From: Pseudonocardia sp. CNS-004
GTDB taxonomy: Bacteria; Actinomycetota; Actinomycetes; Mycobacteriales; Pseudonocardiaceae
Assembly (NCBI GenBank): GCA_001942185.1
Contig: MKJV01000099.1
Span: 1 to 64,000 of the forward strand
Reading direction: 5' to 3'
DNA: 64,000 bases
Shown: in pieces, positions 9,076 to 17,719 of the stretch
How the letters are laid out: each line of letters opens with the position of its first letter
How positions within the stretch are numbered: the stretch's first letter is position 1
The notes under the pieces: generated by a model
Seen by the model: only the letters and a program-made list of their open reading frames with translations
Databases searched by the model: none
What the model was told of the DNA's origin: nothing
Made by a program: the position numbers and the translations under genes

Positions 9076-10259
9076 CGGGCCTGTCGACCCAGGCCTTCAC
9101 CATCACCCCGCCCGGGCGCATCGAGTTCGCCCGCGGGGCGATCGACCGGCTGCCGGAGGCCATCGCCTCGGTCGGGAGGTCCCGGGCGTTCGTGGTGACC
9201 GACCAGGGCATCGCGGCCGCCGGCATCCTCGACCGCGTGTGCGCGTTGCTCGACGCGGCAGGCCTGCGGTCGGGCGTGTTCGCCGAGGTCGAGCCGAACC
9301 CCTCGGTCGCGACGATCGACCGCGGCGCGGAGCTCGCCCGCGCGTTCGGCGACGCGGCCGTGGTCGCGGTCGGCGGCGGGTCCAGCCTCGACGCCGCGAA
9401 GGGCATCGCGCTGCTGGCGGCGGGCGGCGGCGCGGCTGCAGACCTCGACCTCGGCGTCGAGCCCGATGTGCCCGGCCTTCCGCTCGTCGCGGTGCCCACC
9501 ACCGCGGGTACCGGAGCCGAGACCAACGGCTTCGGCGTCATCGAGGACACCACGCGACACTGCAAGGTCTACCTCGGGCACGCCTCGGTCGCGCCGCGCG
9601 TCTGCGTGCTCGACCCCGACCTGACCGTCGGGCTGCCGCCCCGCGCCACCGCAGCGACGGGCGTCGACGCGCTCGTCCACGGCATCGAGTCCCTCACCTC
9701 GCGGGGCCGCAACCCGGTGTCGGAGGCCTACGCCCACCACGCGGTCCGCATCGTCCACCGGTGGCTGCCACGCGCGGTCGAGGACGGGACGGACCTGGAG
9801 GCCCGCGCCCAGCTGCTGCTCGGCTCGCACCTCGCGGGGCTGGCCCTGAGCATCTCCGGGCTCGGCCTGGTGCACGGGATCGCGCACGCGCTGACCGCGC
9901 ACACCGGTGCCCCGCACGGCGTCGCGCTGGGGGCGGTGCTCGACCGTGTCCTGGAGTTCAACCTGCCCAGCAGCACCACGCAGTACGCCGAGATCGCGGT
10001 CGACATGGGCGAGCTCGACACCGGTGGGCCCGGCGAGGCGGCGGCCTCGACGATCAGCCGGGTACGGGAGTTCACCGCACGGCTCGGGATGCGCACGCCG
10101 CTGGCCGAGCTGGGCGTCACCGAGGCGATGGTTCCCGATCTGGTGCGCACCGCGCTGGCCGACGCAGTCACCCGCAACACCCCGCGACTGCCGACGGGAC
10201 CCGAGCTGGCGGAGCTGCTGACCGGCCTGCTCACCGAGTCGCGCTCCGCCGCTGTGTAA
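9072..10259 (+). CDS. iron-containing alcohol dehydrogenase
   Basis: An intact 395-residue member of the Fe-dependent (group III) alcohol dehydrogenase family. The dinucleotide motif is AVGGGSSLDAAKGIA. The metal ligands are visible in TGVDALVHGIES (Asp and His) and LGLVHGIAHALTAHTGAPHG (two His). The GTG start overlaps the stop codon of the dehydratase gene (GTGA), implying coupled translation. In 5-deoxypentose disposal pathways an alcohol dehydrogenase reduces the aldehyde released from the sugar phosphate, so such a role is plausible here. That assignment is inference. Confidence 0.87.
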   Translation: MTGLSTQAFTITPPGRIEFARGAIDRLPEAIASVGRSRAFVVTDQGIAAAGILDRVCALLDAAGLRSGVFAEVEPNPSVATIDRGAELARAFGDAAVVAVGGGSSLDAAKGIALLAAGGGAAADLDLGVEPDVPGLPLVAVPTTAGTGAETNGFGVIEDTTRHCKVYLGHASVAPRVCVLDPDLTVGLPPRATAATGVDALVHGIESLTSRGRNPVSEAYAHHAVRIVHRWLPRAVEDGTDLEARAQLLLGSHLAGLALSISGLGLVHGIAHALTAHTGAPHGVALGAVLDRVLEFNLPSSTTQYAEIAVDMGELDTGGPGEAAASTISRVREFTARLGMRTPLAELGVTEAMVPDLVRTALADAVTRNTPRLPTGPELAELLTGLLTESRSAAV

Positions 10260-10497
10260 CGACTGAGTCACCGATGCAGGGGCGGAGTCGCCCGGCGGCG
10301 ACGCGGCCACCGTCCGCGTTCACGCAGGTCCTGAGCCTGAACTGCGCGAGGGGTCGTCCTGGTGGCGGTGACGGTCGACGTCGCCGGAAGCGCTGCCCGG
10401 ACGTTCTTGTCCGGCACCAGCGGTCGGATCGCAATAGGGTTCCCGAAACCGCCGGGCCGAACCACGGTCGGCGAATGTTGCGGGAGGTGGTCGGAGG
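10260..10497. other. spacer before the osmoprotectant operon
   Basis: A 238-bp stretch with no convincing coding sequence. It should contain the promoter of the downstream ABC operon, but no close match to -35/-10 boxes was found. GGAGG (10483-10487) and GGAGGG (10493-10498) precede the GTG start. Confidence 0.5.
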
Positions 10498-11142
10498 GTG
10501 AGCCTCTGGCAGTACATCGCCGAACGGTGGGACCGGCTGTCGTTGCAGTCCTGGTTGCACGTCAGCGGTGTGGTCCAGTGCACGATCCTCGCCGCGGTGA
10601 TCGGGGTGGGCGTCGGGATCCTGGTGTACCGCAGTCCGGCGGGCTCGGCGATCGCGACGGCGTTGTCCAGCACGATCCTGACGATCCCGTCGTTCGCGCT
10701 GCTGGGTCTGCTGATCCCGGTCGTCGGCCTCGGCGTGACGCCCAGCGTGATCGCCCTGACCCTGTACGGGCTGCTACCGATCGTGCGGAACACGATCGTC
10801 GGGCTGTCCGGCGTGGATCCCGCGGTGTCCGACGCCGCGAAGGGCGTCGGGATGGGGAGGTTCGGCGTGCTCACGCGCGTCGAACTGCGCCTGGCCTGGC
10901 CGGCGATCCTCACCGGGATGCGCGTCTCGGCGCAGATGCTGATGGGCATCGCGGTGATCGCCGCCTACGCGAAGGGCTTCGGGCTGGGCTCCGAGGTGTT
11001 CTCCGGTCTGACGCGCGCGGGGTCGGCCAACTCGCTGAACCAGGCACTCGCCGGAACCCTCGGCGTCGTCGTGCTCGCACTCGTCCTCGACGCGATCTTC
11101 ATTCTGATCGCCCGGCTGACCATCCCGAAGGGGATCCGATGA
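10498..11142 (+). CDS. osmoprotectant ABC transporter permease (OpuB/ProW type)
   Basis: 214 residues with five to six transmembrane segments and the permease coupling loop in SDAAKGVGMGRFGVLTRVELRLAWP. Glycine betaine/choline/carnitine importers of the OpuB/OpuC class have two such small permeases. The GTG start follows GGAGGG, which overlaps it. The stop overlaps the next start (ATGA). First gene of a four-gene operon with every frame intact. Confidence 0.87.
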   Translation: MSLWQYIAERWDRLSLQSWLHVSGVVQCTILAAVIGVGVGILVYRSPAGSAIATALSSTILTIPSFALLGLLIPVVGLGVTPSVIALTLYGLLPIVRNTIVGLSGVDPAVSDAAKGVGMGRFGVLTRVELRLAWPAILTGMRVSAQMLMGIAVIAAYAKGFGLGSEVFSGLTRAGSANSLNQALAGTLGVVVLALVLDAIFILIARLTIPKGIR

Positions 11143-12308
11143 CCGAAACACTGCAGGAGCCGGCCGCGCAGGGTGTCTCCGGCGCCGAGATCTGCCTGGA
11201 CAAGGTGACCAAGCGCTACCCCAACACCGCGGCCCCCGCGGTCGAGGAGTTCTCCATGACCATCCCGGCCGGGAAGGTCGTGGTGTTCGTGGGGCCGTCG
11301 GGCTGCGGCAAGACGACGACGATGCGCATGATCAACCGAATGGTCGAGCCGACCTCGGGAACGATCACCATCGGCGGCCGGGACGCGCTGCACATCGACC
11401 CCGACGAGCTCCGTCGCACCATCGGCTACGCGATCCAGCAGGTCGGGCTGTTCCCGCACTACACGGTGTCGGAGAACATCGGCATCGTTCCCGGGCTGCT
11501 CAAGTGGGACAAGCGGCGGATCGCCGACCGGGTCGAGGAGATGATGGACCTCGTCGGGCTCGACCCGAAGACCTTCGCCCACCGGCTTCCCTCGCAGCTC
11601 TCCGGTGGCCAGCAGCAGCGCGTCGGGGTGGCGCGGGCGCTCGCCGCCGACCCGCCCGTGCTGCTGATGGACGAGCCGTTCGGCGCCGTCGACCCGATCA
11701 CCCGCGGCAACCTGCAGGACGAGCTCATGCGCCTGCAGAGCGAGCTGGGCAAGACCATCGTGTTCGTCACCCACGACTTCGACGAGGCCGTGAAGCTCGG
11801 CGACAAGATCGCCGTGCTCGGCGACCGTTCGACCATCCAGCAGTACGACACTCCGGACGCGATCCTGGCCAACCCCGCCAACGACACGGTCGCCGGGTTC
11901 GTCGGCGCAGGTGCCTCGCTCAAGCAGCTCACCCTCACGCGGGTACGGGACGTCGCGTACTACACGAACGAGGTGCTGACGGTCGGAGATCACGAACGCC
12001 CGGCCGCGGTCGTCGAGAAGCTCGGGAAGGCCGGCCGGACGTACGCCCTGATCCTCGACGCGCGGCAACGCCCGCAGCGCTGGGTGCACGTCCGGGAGCT
12101 GGGCGGCAGGCAGTCGCTCGACGGCGTGGGCAAGCCGGTCGGCGACTCGGTGTCCCCGCAGTCCACGTTGCAGGACGCGCTGGAAGCGATCCTCACCGAA
12201 GGCGGCCACGCCGTCGTCACGGGGAACCGCGGCGAGCTGCTCGGCACGATCGACATCGACACCGTGACCAGCGTGATCGCGAATGTCCGCGAGGAGCACG
12301 GCGCATGA
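11139..12308 (+). CDS. osmoprotectant ABC transporter ATPase with C-terminal CBS-type region
   Basis: 389 residues. Walker A is GPSGCGKTT, the signature LSGGQQQRVGVARAL, Walker B VLLMDEPFGAVD, and the switch His lies in VTHDFDEA. The last ~130 residues resemble the paired CBS region of OpuA/OpuC ATPases (VSPQSTLQDALEAILTEGGHAVV), which in known family members senses ionic strength or nucleotides. Overlaps both neighbours by 4 bp. It powers uptake of a compatible solute in response to osmotic stress; the exact solute is unknown. Confidence 0.87.
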   Translation: MTETLQEPAAQGVSGAEICLDKVTKRYPNTAAPAVEEFSMTIPAGKVVVFVGPSGCGKTTTMRMINRMVEPTSGTITIGGRDALHIDPDELRRTIGYAIQQVGLFPHYTVSENIGIVPGLLKWDKRRIADRVEEMMDLVGLDPKTFAHRLPSQLSGGQQQRVGVARALAADPPVLLMDEPFGAVDPITRGNLQDELMRLQSELGKTIVFVTHDFDEAVKLGDKIAVLGDRSTIQQYDTPDAILANPANDTVAGFVGAGASLKQLTLTRVRDVAYYTNEVLTVGDHERPAAVVEKLGKAGRTYALILDARQRPQRWVHVRELGGRQSLDGVGKPVGDSVSPQSTLQDALEAILTEGGHAVVTGNRGELLGTIDIDTVTSVIANVREEHGA

Positions 12309-13108
12309 CGGCCATCGCGGAAGGCCTGGCCGGTGTCAGCGGCACCCGCGCGGCCCCGCAGCGGCCGAGCGTCGCGGCACGCGGCGACCGGCTGCGCCTG
12401 TTCATCCAGCCGATCGCGGTCGTGGCGATCGTCGGGGCTGTCGTCGTCTGGGCGCTGAGCAGCGACCTCAACGCGAACGAGCGCGAGACCCTCAACCTGC
12501 CGACGATCCTCACCCTGACCGGCCAGCACGTGCTGATCACGCTGGTGGTGAGCGTGCTGGTGGTGGCGATCGCCATCCCGCTGGGCGTCGCGCTGACCCG
12601 CCCCGCGTTCAAGGGGGCGAGCCCCGTGTTCCTGGTGATCGCGAACATCGGTCAGGCCGCGCCCGCGCTGGGCGTGATCGTGCTGTTCTTCCTGTGGTCG
12701 GGCATCGAGGGCCTGTGGGCGGTGGCGATCCCGCTGGTCTTCTACACGCTGCTCCCCGTCCTGCGGAACACGATGGTCGGCATCCAGCAGGTGCCGGCAG
12801 CGCTGATCGATGCGGGCCGCGGCATGGGGATGTCCGCCACATCGGTGCTGATGCGGGTCGAGCTGCCGCTCGCGGTCCCGCTGATCCTCGCGGGCCTGCG
12901 CACCGCGCTGGTGCTGGCGGTCGGCACGGCGACGCTGGCGTTCTTCGTCAACGGCGGCGGGCTCGGAGAACTCATCGACACCGGCTACAAGCTGCAGCTC
13001 AACTCGGTGATGTACGTCGGCGCGGCACTGGCGATCGGGCTGGCGCTGCTCGTCGACTGGGTCGGCGGGATGGCTGAGCGCTGGCTGGCGCCGAAGGGGG
13101 CCTCATGA
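12305..13108 (+). CDS. osmoprotectant ABC transporter permease (second)
   Basis: 267 residues with an N-terminal cytoplasmic tail, about six membrane segments, and the coupling motif DAGRGMGMSATSVLMRVELPLAVP. The conserved family stretch LLPVLRNTMVGIQQVP matches the LLPIVRNTIVG of the first permease, so the two are paralogous halves of one heterodimeric channel. ATG overlaps the ATPase stop and its own stop overlaps the next ATG. Confidence 0.86.
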   Translation: MTAIAEGLAGVSGTRAAPQRPSVAARGDRLRLFIQPIAVVAIVGAVVVWALSSDLNANERETLNLPTILTLTGQHVLITLVVSVLVVAIAIPLGVALTRPAFKGASPVFLVIANIGQAAPALGVIVLFFLWSGIEGLWAVAIPLVFYTLLPVLRNTMVGIQQVPAALIDAGRGMGMSATSVLMRVELPLAVPLILAGLRTALVLAVGTATLAFFVNGGGLGELIDTGYKLQLNSVMYVGAALAIGLALLVDWVGGMAERWLAPKGAS

Positions 13109-14073
13109 GGCGGCAGGCCGCGGCACTGGTGACCGCAGCGATGCTCGTCCTGTCCGGGTGCGGGCTGTCGCAGAACACCGCCATCCCGTTCACCGTCACA
13201 CCGGGCACCATCACCCCGGTTCCCGCACTGGACGATGTGACGATCACGGTCGGCTCCAAGGACTTCACCGAGCAGATCCTGGTCGGCTACATGGCCGAGC
13301 TCGCCCTGTCGGCGGCGGGCGCGAACGTCCGCGACCTGACCAACATCCAGGGGTCGTCGAACTCACGGCTCGCGCTCGTCAACGGGGACATCGACCTGAC
13401 CTGGGAGTACACCGGCACGGGCTGGATCAACTACCTGGGCAACACCGACCCGATCCCCGACGAGCGGGAGCAGTACGAGGTCGTCCGGGACGCCGACCTC
13501 GCCCAGAACGGGTTGCGGTGGCTGCCCTACTCCGAGCTGAACAACACCTACGCGTTCGGCGTCACCGAGGCCTACGCGCAGGAGCACAACCTGCGCACCA
13601 CCTCGGACATGACCGCGTTCCTGCAGCAGAACCCCGCCGAGGGGGTCTTCTGCGTGGAGACCGAGTTCGCCAGCCGGCAGGACGGCATGCCCGGCGTGCA
13701 GGCCGCCTACGGCTTCGAGCCCACCGAGGTGAAGAACTTCGGCACCGGCGCCATCTACGCGGGCATCGCCAACGGCACCTGCAACTTCGGTGAGATCTTC
13801 ACGACGGACGGCCGGATCGCCGGGCTCAACCTGCGCGTGCTGGAGGACGACCGGAAGTTCTTCCCGCAGTACAACATCTGCGTGGTGCTCCGGGAGGAGC
13901 TCTACCAGCGCCACCCGGAGATCGAGCAGGTCATGCAGCCCGTCGCGATGGCCCTGAACAACGAGGAGATGATCGAGCTCGGGAAGCGGGTCGACGTCGA
14001 CGGAGACGACCCCGGGATCGTCGCGCGGGACTGGATGATCGAGAAGGGATTCATCGGCTCCGACACCGCCTGA
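13105..14073 (+). CDS. osmoprotectant-binding lipoprotein (OpuCC/OsmF type)
   Basis: 322 residues. A signal peptide ends in the lipobox VLSGCG. The mature domain is a type II periplasmic-binding fold for quaternary ammonium compounds, beginning ITVGSKDFTEQILVGYM, with the family motifs SSNSRLALVNGDIDLTWEYTG and FGEIFTTDGRI. Aromatic side chains (Trp/Tyr) that cage choline-like head groups in homologues are plentiful. Last gene of the operon, coupled to the permease through ATGA. Confidence 0.87.
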   Translation: MRRQAAALVTAAMLVLSGCGLSQNTAIPFTVTPGTITPVPALDDVTITVGSKDFTEQILVGYMAELALSAAGANVRDLTNIQGSSNSRLALVNGDIDLTWEYTGTGWINYLGNTDPIPDEREQYEVVRDADLAQNGLRWLPYSELNNTYAFGVTEAYAQEHNLRTTSDMTAFLQQNPAEGVFCVETEFASRQDGMPGVQAAYGFEPTEVKNFGTGAIYAGIANGTCNFGEIFTTDGRIAGLNLRVLEDDRKFFPQYNICVVLREELYQRHPEIEQVMQPVAMALNNEEMIELGKRVDVDGDDPGIVARDWMIEKGFIGSDTA

Positions 14074-14098
14074 CGAGGCCTGGCCAGACCTGACCAAG

Positions 14099-14111
14099 TA
14101 GCATGGGCGTC
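14099..14111 (+). promoter_or_regulatory. possible leaderless promoter of the toxin-antitoxin operon
   Basis: TAGCAT (14099-14104), a TANNNT -10 box, is followed by 7 bp and then the ATG at 14112. This spacing is typical for actinobacterial leaderless transcripts. No Shine-Dalgarno sequence precedes the ATG, which supports the idea. There is no good -35 box. Confidence 0.35.
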
Positions 14112-14375
14112 ATGGCCGAGCAGGTGAACGTCTACGACGCGAAGTCGCACCTGTCCCAGCTACTGGCCCGCGTGGAAGCCGGCGAGGAGATCGTCATCGC
14201 TCGCAACGGACGCCCCGTCGCGAGGCTCGTGCCGGCCCAGCGCCAAGGAACCCGACGCACGCCGGGCTCGCTGCGCGGGCGCATCTGGATGGCCACGGAC
14301 TACGACGAGCCGGACGACGAGCTGATCTCCGCGTTCTACGAGGGCCCACTCGTCCCCGGTGAGAGGAACGAGTGA
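14112..14375 (+). CDS. Phd/YefM-family antitoxin
   Basis: 87 residues. The N-terminal half has the Phd fold (VNVYDAKSHLSQLLARVEAGEEIVIARNGRPVARLVP), which binds operator DNA. The acidic C-terminal tail (TDYDEPDDELISAFYEG) is the toxin-neutralising segment. ATG 14112 is preferred to ATG 14103, which would overlap the probable -10 box. The stop overlaps the toxin GTG, so the pair is one transcription unit and probably autoregulated. Confidence 0.87.
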   Translation: MAEQVNVYDAKSHLSQLLARVEAGEEIVIARNGRPVARLVPAQRQGTRRTPGSLRGRIWMATDYDEPDDELISAFYEGPLVPGERNE

Positions 14376-14752
14376 GGCTGCTCGTCGACAGCCACGTCCT
14401 GCTGTGGTGGCTGCAAGCAGACCCACGGCTGGCGGCGGGCGCCGCCGAGGCGATGGCGGACGGCGACAACACCCTGTACCTGTCCGCGGCGTCGGTGTGG
14501 GAGCTCTCGATCAAGCAGTCGATCGGAAAGCTGCGCGTGGACGTGGACCTTCGATCCCACGCGAGAGATCAGGGCTTCACCGAGCTGCCGATCACCGGGG
14601 CACACGCGACGGCGATCCGCGACCTGCCGTTCCACCACAAGGATCCGTTCGACCGCATGCTCGTCGCCCAGGCGACCGTCGAGGGACTGACGATCGTGAC
14701 TGCCGACGATGCCATCGCCGCCTACGACGTGCCGCTGCTGCCTGCAACCTGA
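14372..14752 (+). CDS. vapC: PIN-domain toxin (VapC family)
   Basis: 126 residues. The PIN-nuclease acidic residues are visible: Asp in LLVDSHVLLWW, Glu in SVWELSIKQSIGKL, Asp in HHKDPFDRMLVAQA and Asp in IVTADDAI. VapC toxins cleave tRNA or rRNA. GTG start overlaps the antitoxin stop (GTGA). Frame intact and full length. Confidence 0.9.
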   Translation: MRLLVDSHVLLWWLQADPRLAAGAAEAMADGDNTLYLSAASVWELSIKQSIGKLRVDVDLRSHARDQGFTELPITGAHATAIRDLPFHHKDPFDRMLVAQATVEGLTIVTADDAIAAYDVPLLPAT

Positions 14753-14764
14753 GCGAGTGGCCAC

Positions 14765-15971
14765 TCAGAGGGGCTTGCGCGCCAGCACGTAGAGGCGGTC
14801 GGTGGGTGTCTCGACGTCGCGGAGCGGGGAACGCAGGTACCACTCGACGTCCACCAGCCCGGCTGCGGTGACGGCCTCGACCACCTCGGACGCGTTGTGC
14901 TGCACGAAATCCAGGTCGACGGGGGCGCCGAAGAACTCGTCCAGGTGGCGCACCTCGTCTCCCACGTGCAGGGCGAACGCCAACCGCCCGCCGGGGACCA
15001 GCACCCGGGCCAGCCCGGCGATCACGGCCGGGAGCTCGGAGGCGGCCATGTGCACGAACGCGTACCAGGCGGTGATGGCCGACCATCCCGAGGCGGCGCG
15101 CGGGCGCAGCAGGTTCGTCAGGTCCCCCGCCTCGAACTCCAGGTCCGGGAACAGGCTCCTCGCCTTGTCGACCATCGCGGGCGACAGGTCGACGCCGACC
15201 ACGGAGGCACCGGATTCCGCGAGCCGCGCGGCGACGTGCCCCGGCCCGGTGCCGACGTCGGCCACCGGGCCGCCGTCCGCCTCGACCGCGACACGGTCGA
15301 GCAGCCAACGGTCGAACGGCTTGTGCGCCAGCTCGCCCGCCAGCTCCTGTGCGTAGCCCGCCGCGGCGGCGTCGTAGCCGGCGCGCACCCGGGCGCGCGG
15401 AAACCCGTGCCTCGGCGATGACGACGTCCCGGTCGACGGCCACGGGCGGGGGTGTGGCTTCCGGCAGCGGGCCGAGCAGGTGCGCCCACCGGTGATCCTG
15501 CTGGCCAGGCCTGCGCTCCAGCTCGACGACCAGCGGCTCCGGCAGCTCCGCGAGCCCCCGCAGCACCGCCTCCACCTCGGCGCGATCCTCGAAGTGGTGC
15601 AGCCGCGCGGTGCGGCTGCGCAGCTCGCCGGGGGCCTGCGGCCCTCGCAGCAACAGCACGGTCAGCAGCGCCAACTCGGGCTCGCCGACCCCGAGGTGCT
15701 CCTCGAGCCGCTGGTGGAACTTCACGACCCGCGACCCCGCACCGGTCCACACCGGCCGGACCAGCTCGCGGTCCCTGAGCTCCTTCAGCGTCGCCTGCAG
15801 CAACGACTCGTCGTAGTCGGCGACCGGCTCACGGCTGCTCGACTGGTTGCACGCGGCGCGCAAGGCGTTGGGGGTGAGCGGGTAGCTCGCCGGGACCGTG
15901 CGCTGCTTCTCCAACAGCGCACCGAGAACCCGCTGCTCGACGGCGGACAACTGCGGTCGCGTCTCGGCCAC
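14765..15971 (-). CDS. DUF480 (YceH-like) domain fused to SAM-dependent methyltransferase, frame broken once
   Basis: The first ~190 residues match DUF480/YceH proteins (LSAVEQRVLGALLEKQRTVPASYPLT, LRAACNQSSSREPV), a tandem winged-helix fold. After a frame change near 15393 comes a class I methyltransferase: VADVGTGPGHVAARLAESGA (SAM motif I), VVGVDLSPAMVDKAR and LVPGGRLAFALH. The shift is net +1 (or -2), unlike the net -1 of most breaks in the window. Because no start or ribosome site separates the two parts, a single fusion protein of about 400 aa is likely. The GTG start at 15971 precedes ETRPQLSAVEQ. Methyl acceptor unknown. Confidence 0.8.
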
Positions 15972-16088
15972 GCCCGGGAGCGTAGTACCTGCCGCCGCGC
16001 ATTGATCATCACCTTTGCCGTAACGCCGACGCGGCCCCACCGACCACCTCTCGGGGATCGAACGACCCGTTGTCTTCCGGAGGGCCTC

Positions 16089-17647
16089 ATGTCCGCAGTT
16101 CCCGATGATGTCGTCATCCGCGAATCCCCGCGGGAGCCCGCGTCGGATCCCACGCTGGGCATCCCGGTGACCGGAACCCAGCAGCAGGGGCGCCCACGCC
16201 ACCGCCTCGTCGGCATCGGTGACTCCCTGACCCAGGGTTTCCAGAGCGGCGCGATCTTCAACACCGGTCTGTCCTACCCGGCCATCGTCGCCCGCGAGCT
16301 CGGCGTGGCCGACCTGCGCTTCCCCCGCTACGGCGGGCCGGGCGGTCTGCCGCTGAACATCGAGCTCCTCATGCGCGAGCTCGAGGACCGGTTCGGGCCA
16401 CAGGTGAGCCTCTTCGAGGTGCCGCTGGCGGCGTTCCGGGTGCGGCAATGGATGGACTCGGTCGAGGACTACTGGGAGCGAGGGCCGGGATCCATCGCTC
16501 CAACCACGGCAGCGATCAACCATGTACTCGCGGTCTACGGCTGGGACCTGCGGGACGCGCTCGACCGCACGGCCCGCCAGGTCGCGTCCGAGATCGAGCA
16601 GCCGCGCGACGACGCCATCAGCCAGATCGTCCAGAACAACGGCGCCCGGGCCGCACTGGGGGTGCTGCCCAACGCGAGCGCCGCCGACCGCAAGCTCACC
16701 GTCTTCGACGCCGCGGAGCGGCTCGGGGCGGAGACCGACGGCACCGGGGCCACGCACGGCATCGAGACGCTCGTGATCGGCCTCGGCGCGAACAACGCGC
16801 TGGGCGCGGTGACCCGCCTCAACGTCACGTGGAGCGGACCGGGCCACGACACCCTCGGCGGCAAGGCGGGGTTCACCGTCTGGCGGCCCACCCACTTCGC
16901 CTCGGAGCTGAAGAAGGTGGCCACCGCGGTCGAGCGGATCACGCCCGGCACGTCGTCTGGTTGACGGTTCCGCACGTGACGATCGCACCGATCGCGCGGG
17001 GCGTCGGCGTCAAGGAGAGCCCCGGGTCCCGGTACTTCCCGTTCTACACGCGGCCGTGGATCACCGACGCCTCCTTCGACCCGGCCCGCGATCCGTTCAT
17101 CACCGCGGACGAGGCCAGAGCGGTCGACTCCGCCATCGACCAGTACAACGACGCGATCGCCGACACCGTCGCCGGAGCCCGGAACAAGGGTCGCGACTGG
17201 CTCCTGCTCGACCTCGCCGGTGTCCTCGACCGGCTGGCCGCGCGCCGCTACGTCGAGGACCCGAACGCCCGGCCGGCGTGGTGGCGGCCCTATCCCCTGC
17301 CGCCCGAGCTCGCAGCGCTGGACCCGGTGCCCGACACCCGCTTCCTCGCCGCCGCAGACGGGCGCCGCGTCGCGGGTGGGATGTTCTCCCTCGACGGGGT
17401 GCATCCCGCCACCGTGGGCTACGGCATCCTCGCGCAGGAGCTGATCAACGTGATGGTGGGCGCCGGGGTCGAGTTCTCCTTCCTTGACGGCACTCCCCGC
17501 CCGGCCCCGGTCCGCGTCGACTTCGCCCGTCTCATCAACCACGACACGCTGCTGACCGTCCCGCCTGCGAACATCACATCGGGACTCGACGTGCTGGGCT
17601 GGGCGGACGAGATGCTGGACCTGCTGCGCCTGGCGCTGCCTTTCTGA
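16089..17647 (+). CDS. SGNH/GDSL-type hydrolase, frame broken once
   Basis: About 519 residues, long for a GDSL enzyme. Block I is VGIGDSLTQGF near residue 45 (catalytic Ser), block III is GLGANNALG near residue 235, and the catalytic Asp/His block is SLDGVHPATVGYG near residue 435. No signal peptide is visible, so it is probably cytoplasmic. The frame changes near 16950. ATG 16089 has GGAGGG (16079-16084) about 5 bp upstream. It lies on the same strand 72 bp before a secY-like gene. Substrate unknown; esterase or lipase activity is the family expectation. Confidence 0.75.
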
Positions 17648-17707
17648 CGGCGCTGCCCTTCTGCCGGCCCACGCACCTGCCGTGCGCGGACCGTCGGGGA
17701 GATCACC

Positions 17708-17719
17708 TACGTTGAGATC
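17708..17719 (+). promoter_or_regulatory. possible leaderless promoter of the secY-like gene
   Basis: TACGTT (17708-17713) matches TANNNT and is followed by 6 bp and the ATG at 17720. No Shine-Dalgarno sequence is present. This matches leaderless initiation, although a -35 element is not obvious. Confidence 0.35.

Noticed and set aside
10498..14752. Osmoprotectant operon and toxin-antitoxin pair as novel systems
   Set aside because: Both are standard, intact and full length, with nothing unusual in domain content or order.
14592..16988. A 798-codon minus-strand frame spanning three genes
   Set aside because: Only the DUF480 segment (about 15395-15971) is protein-like. The rest is antisense to the SGNH gene or out of frame with the methyltransferase.
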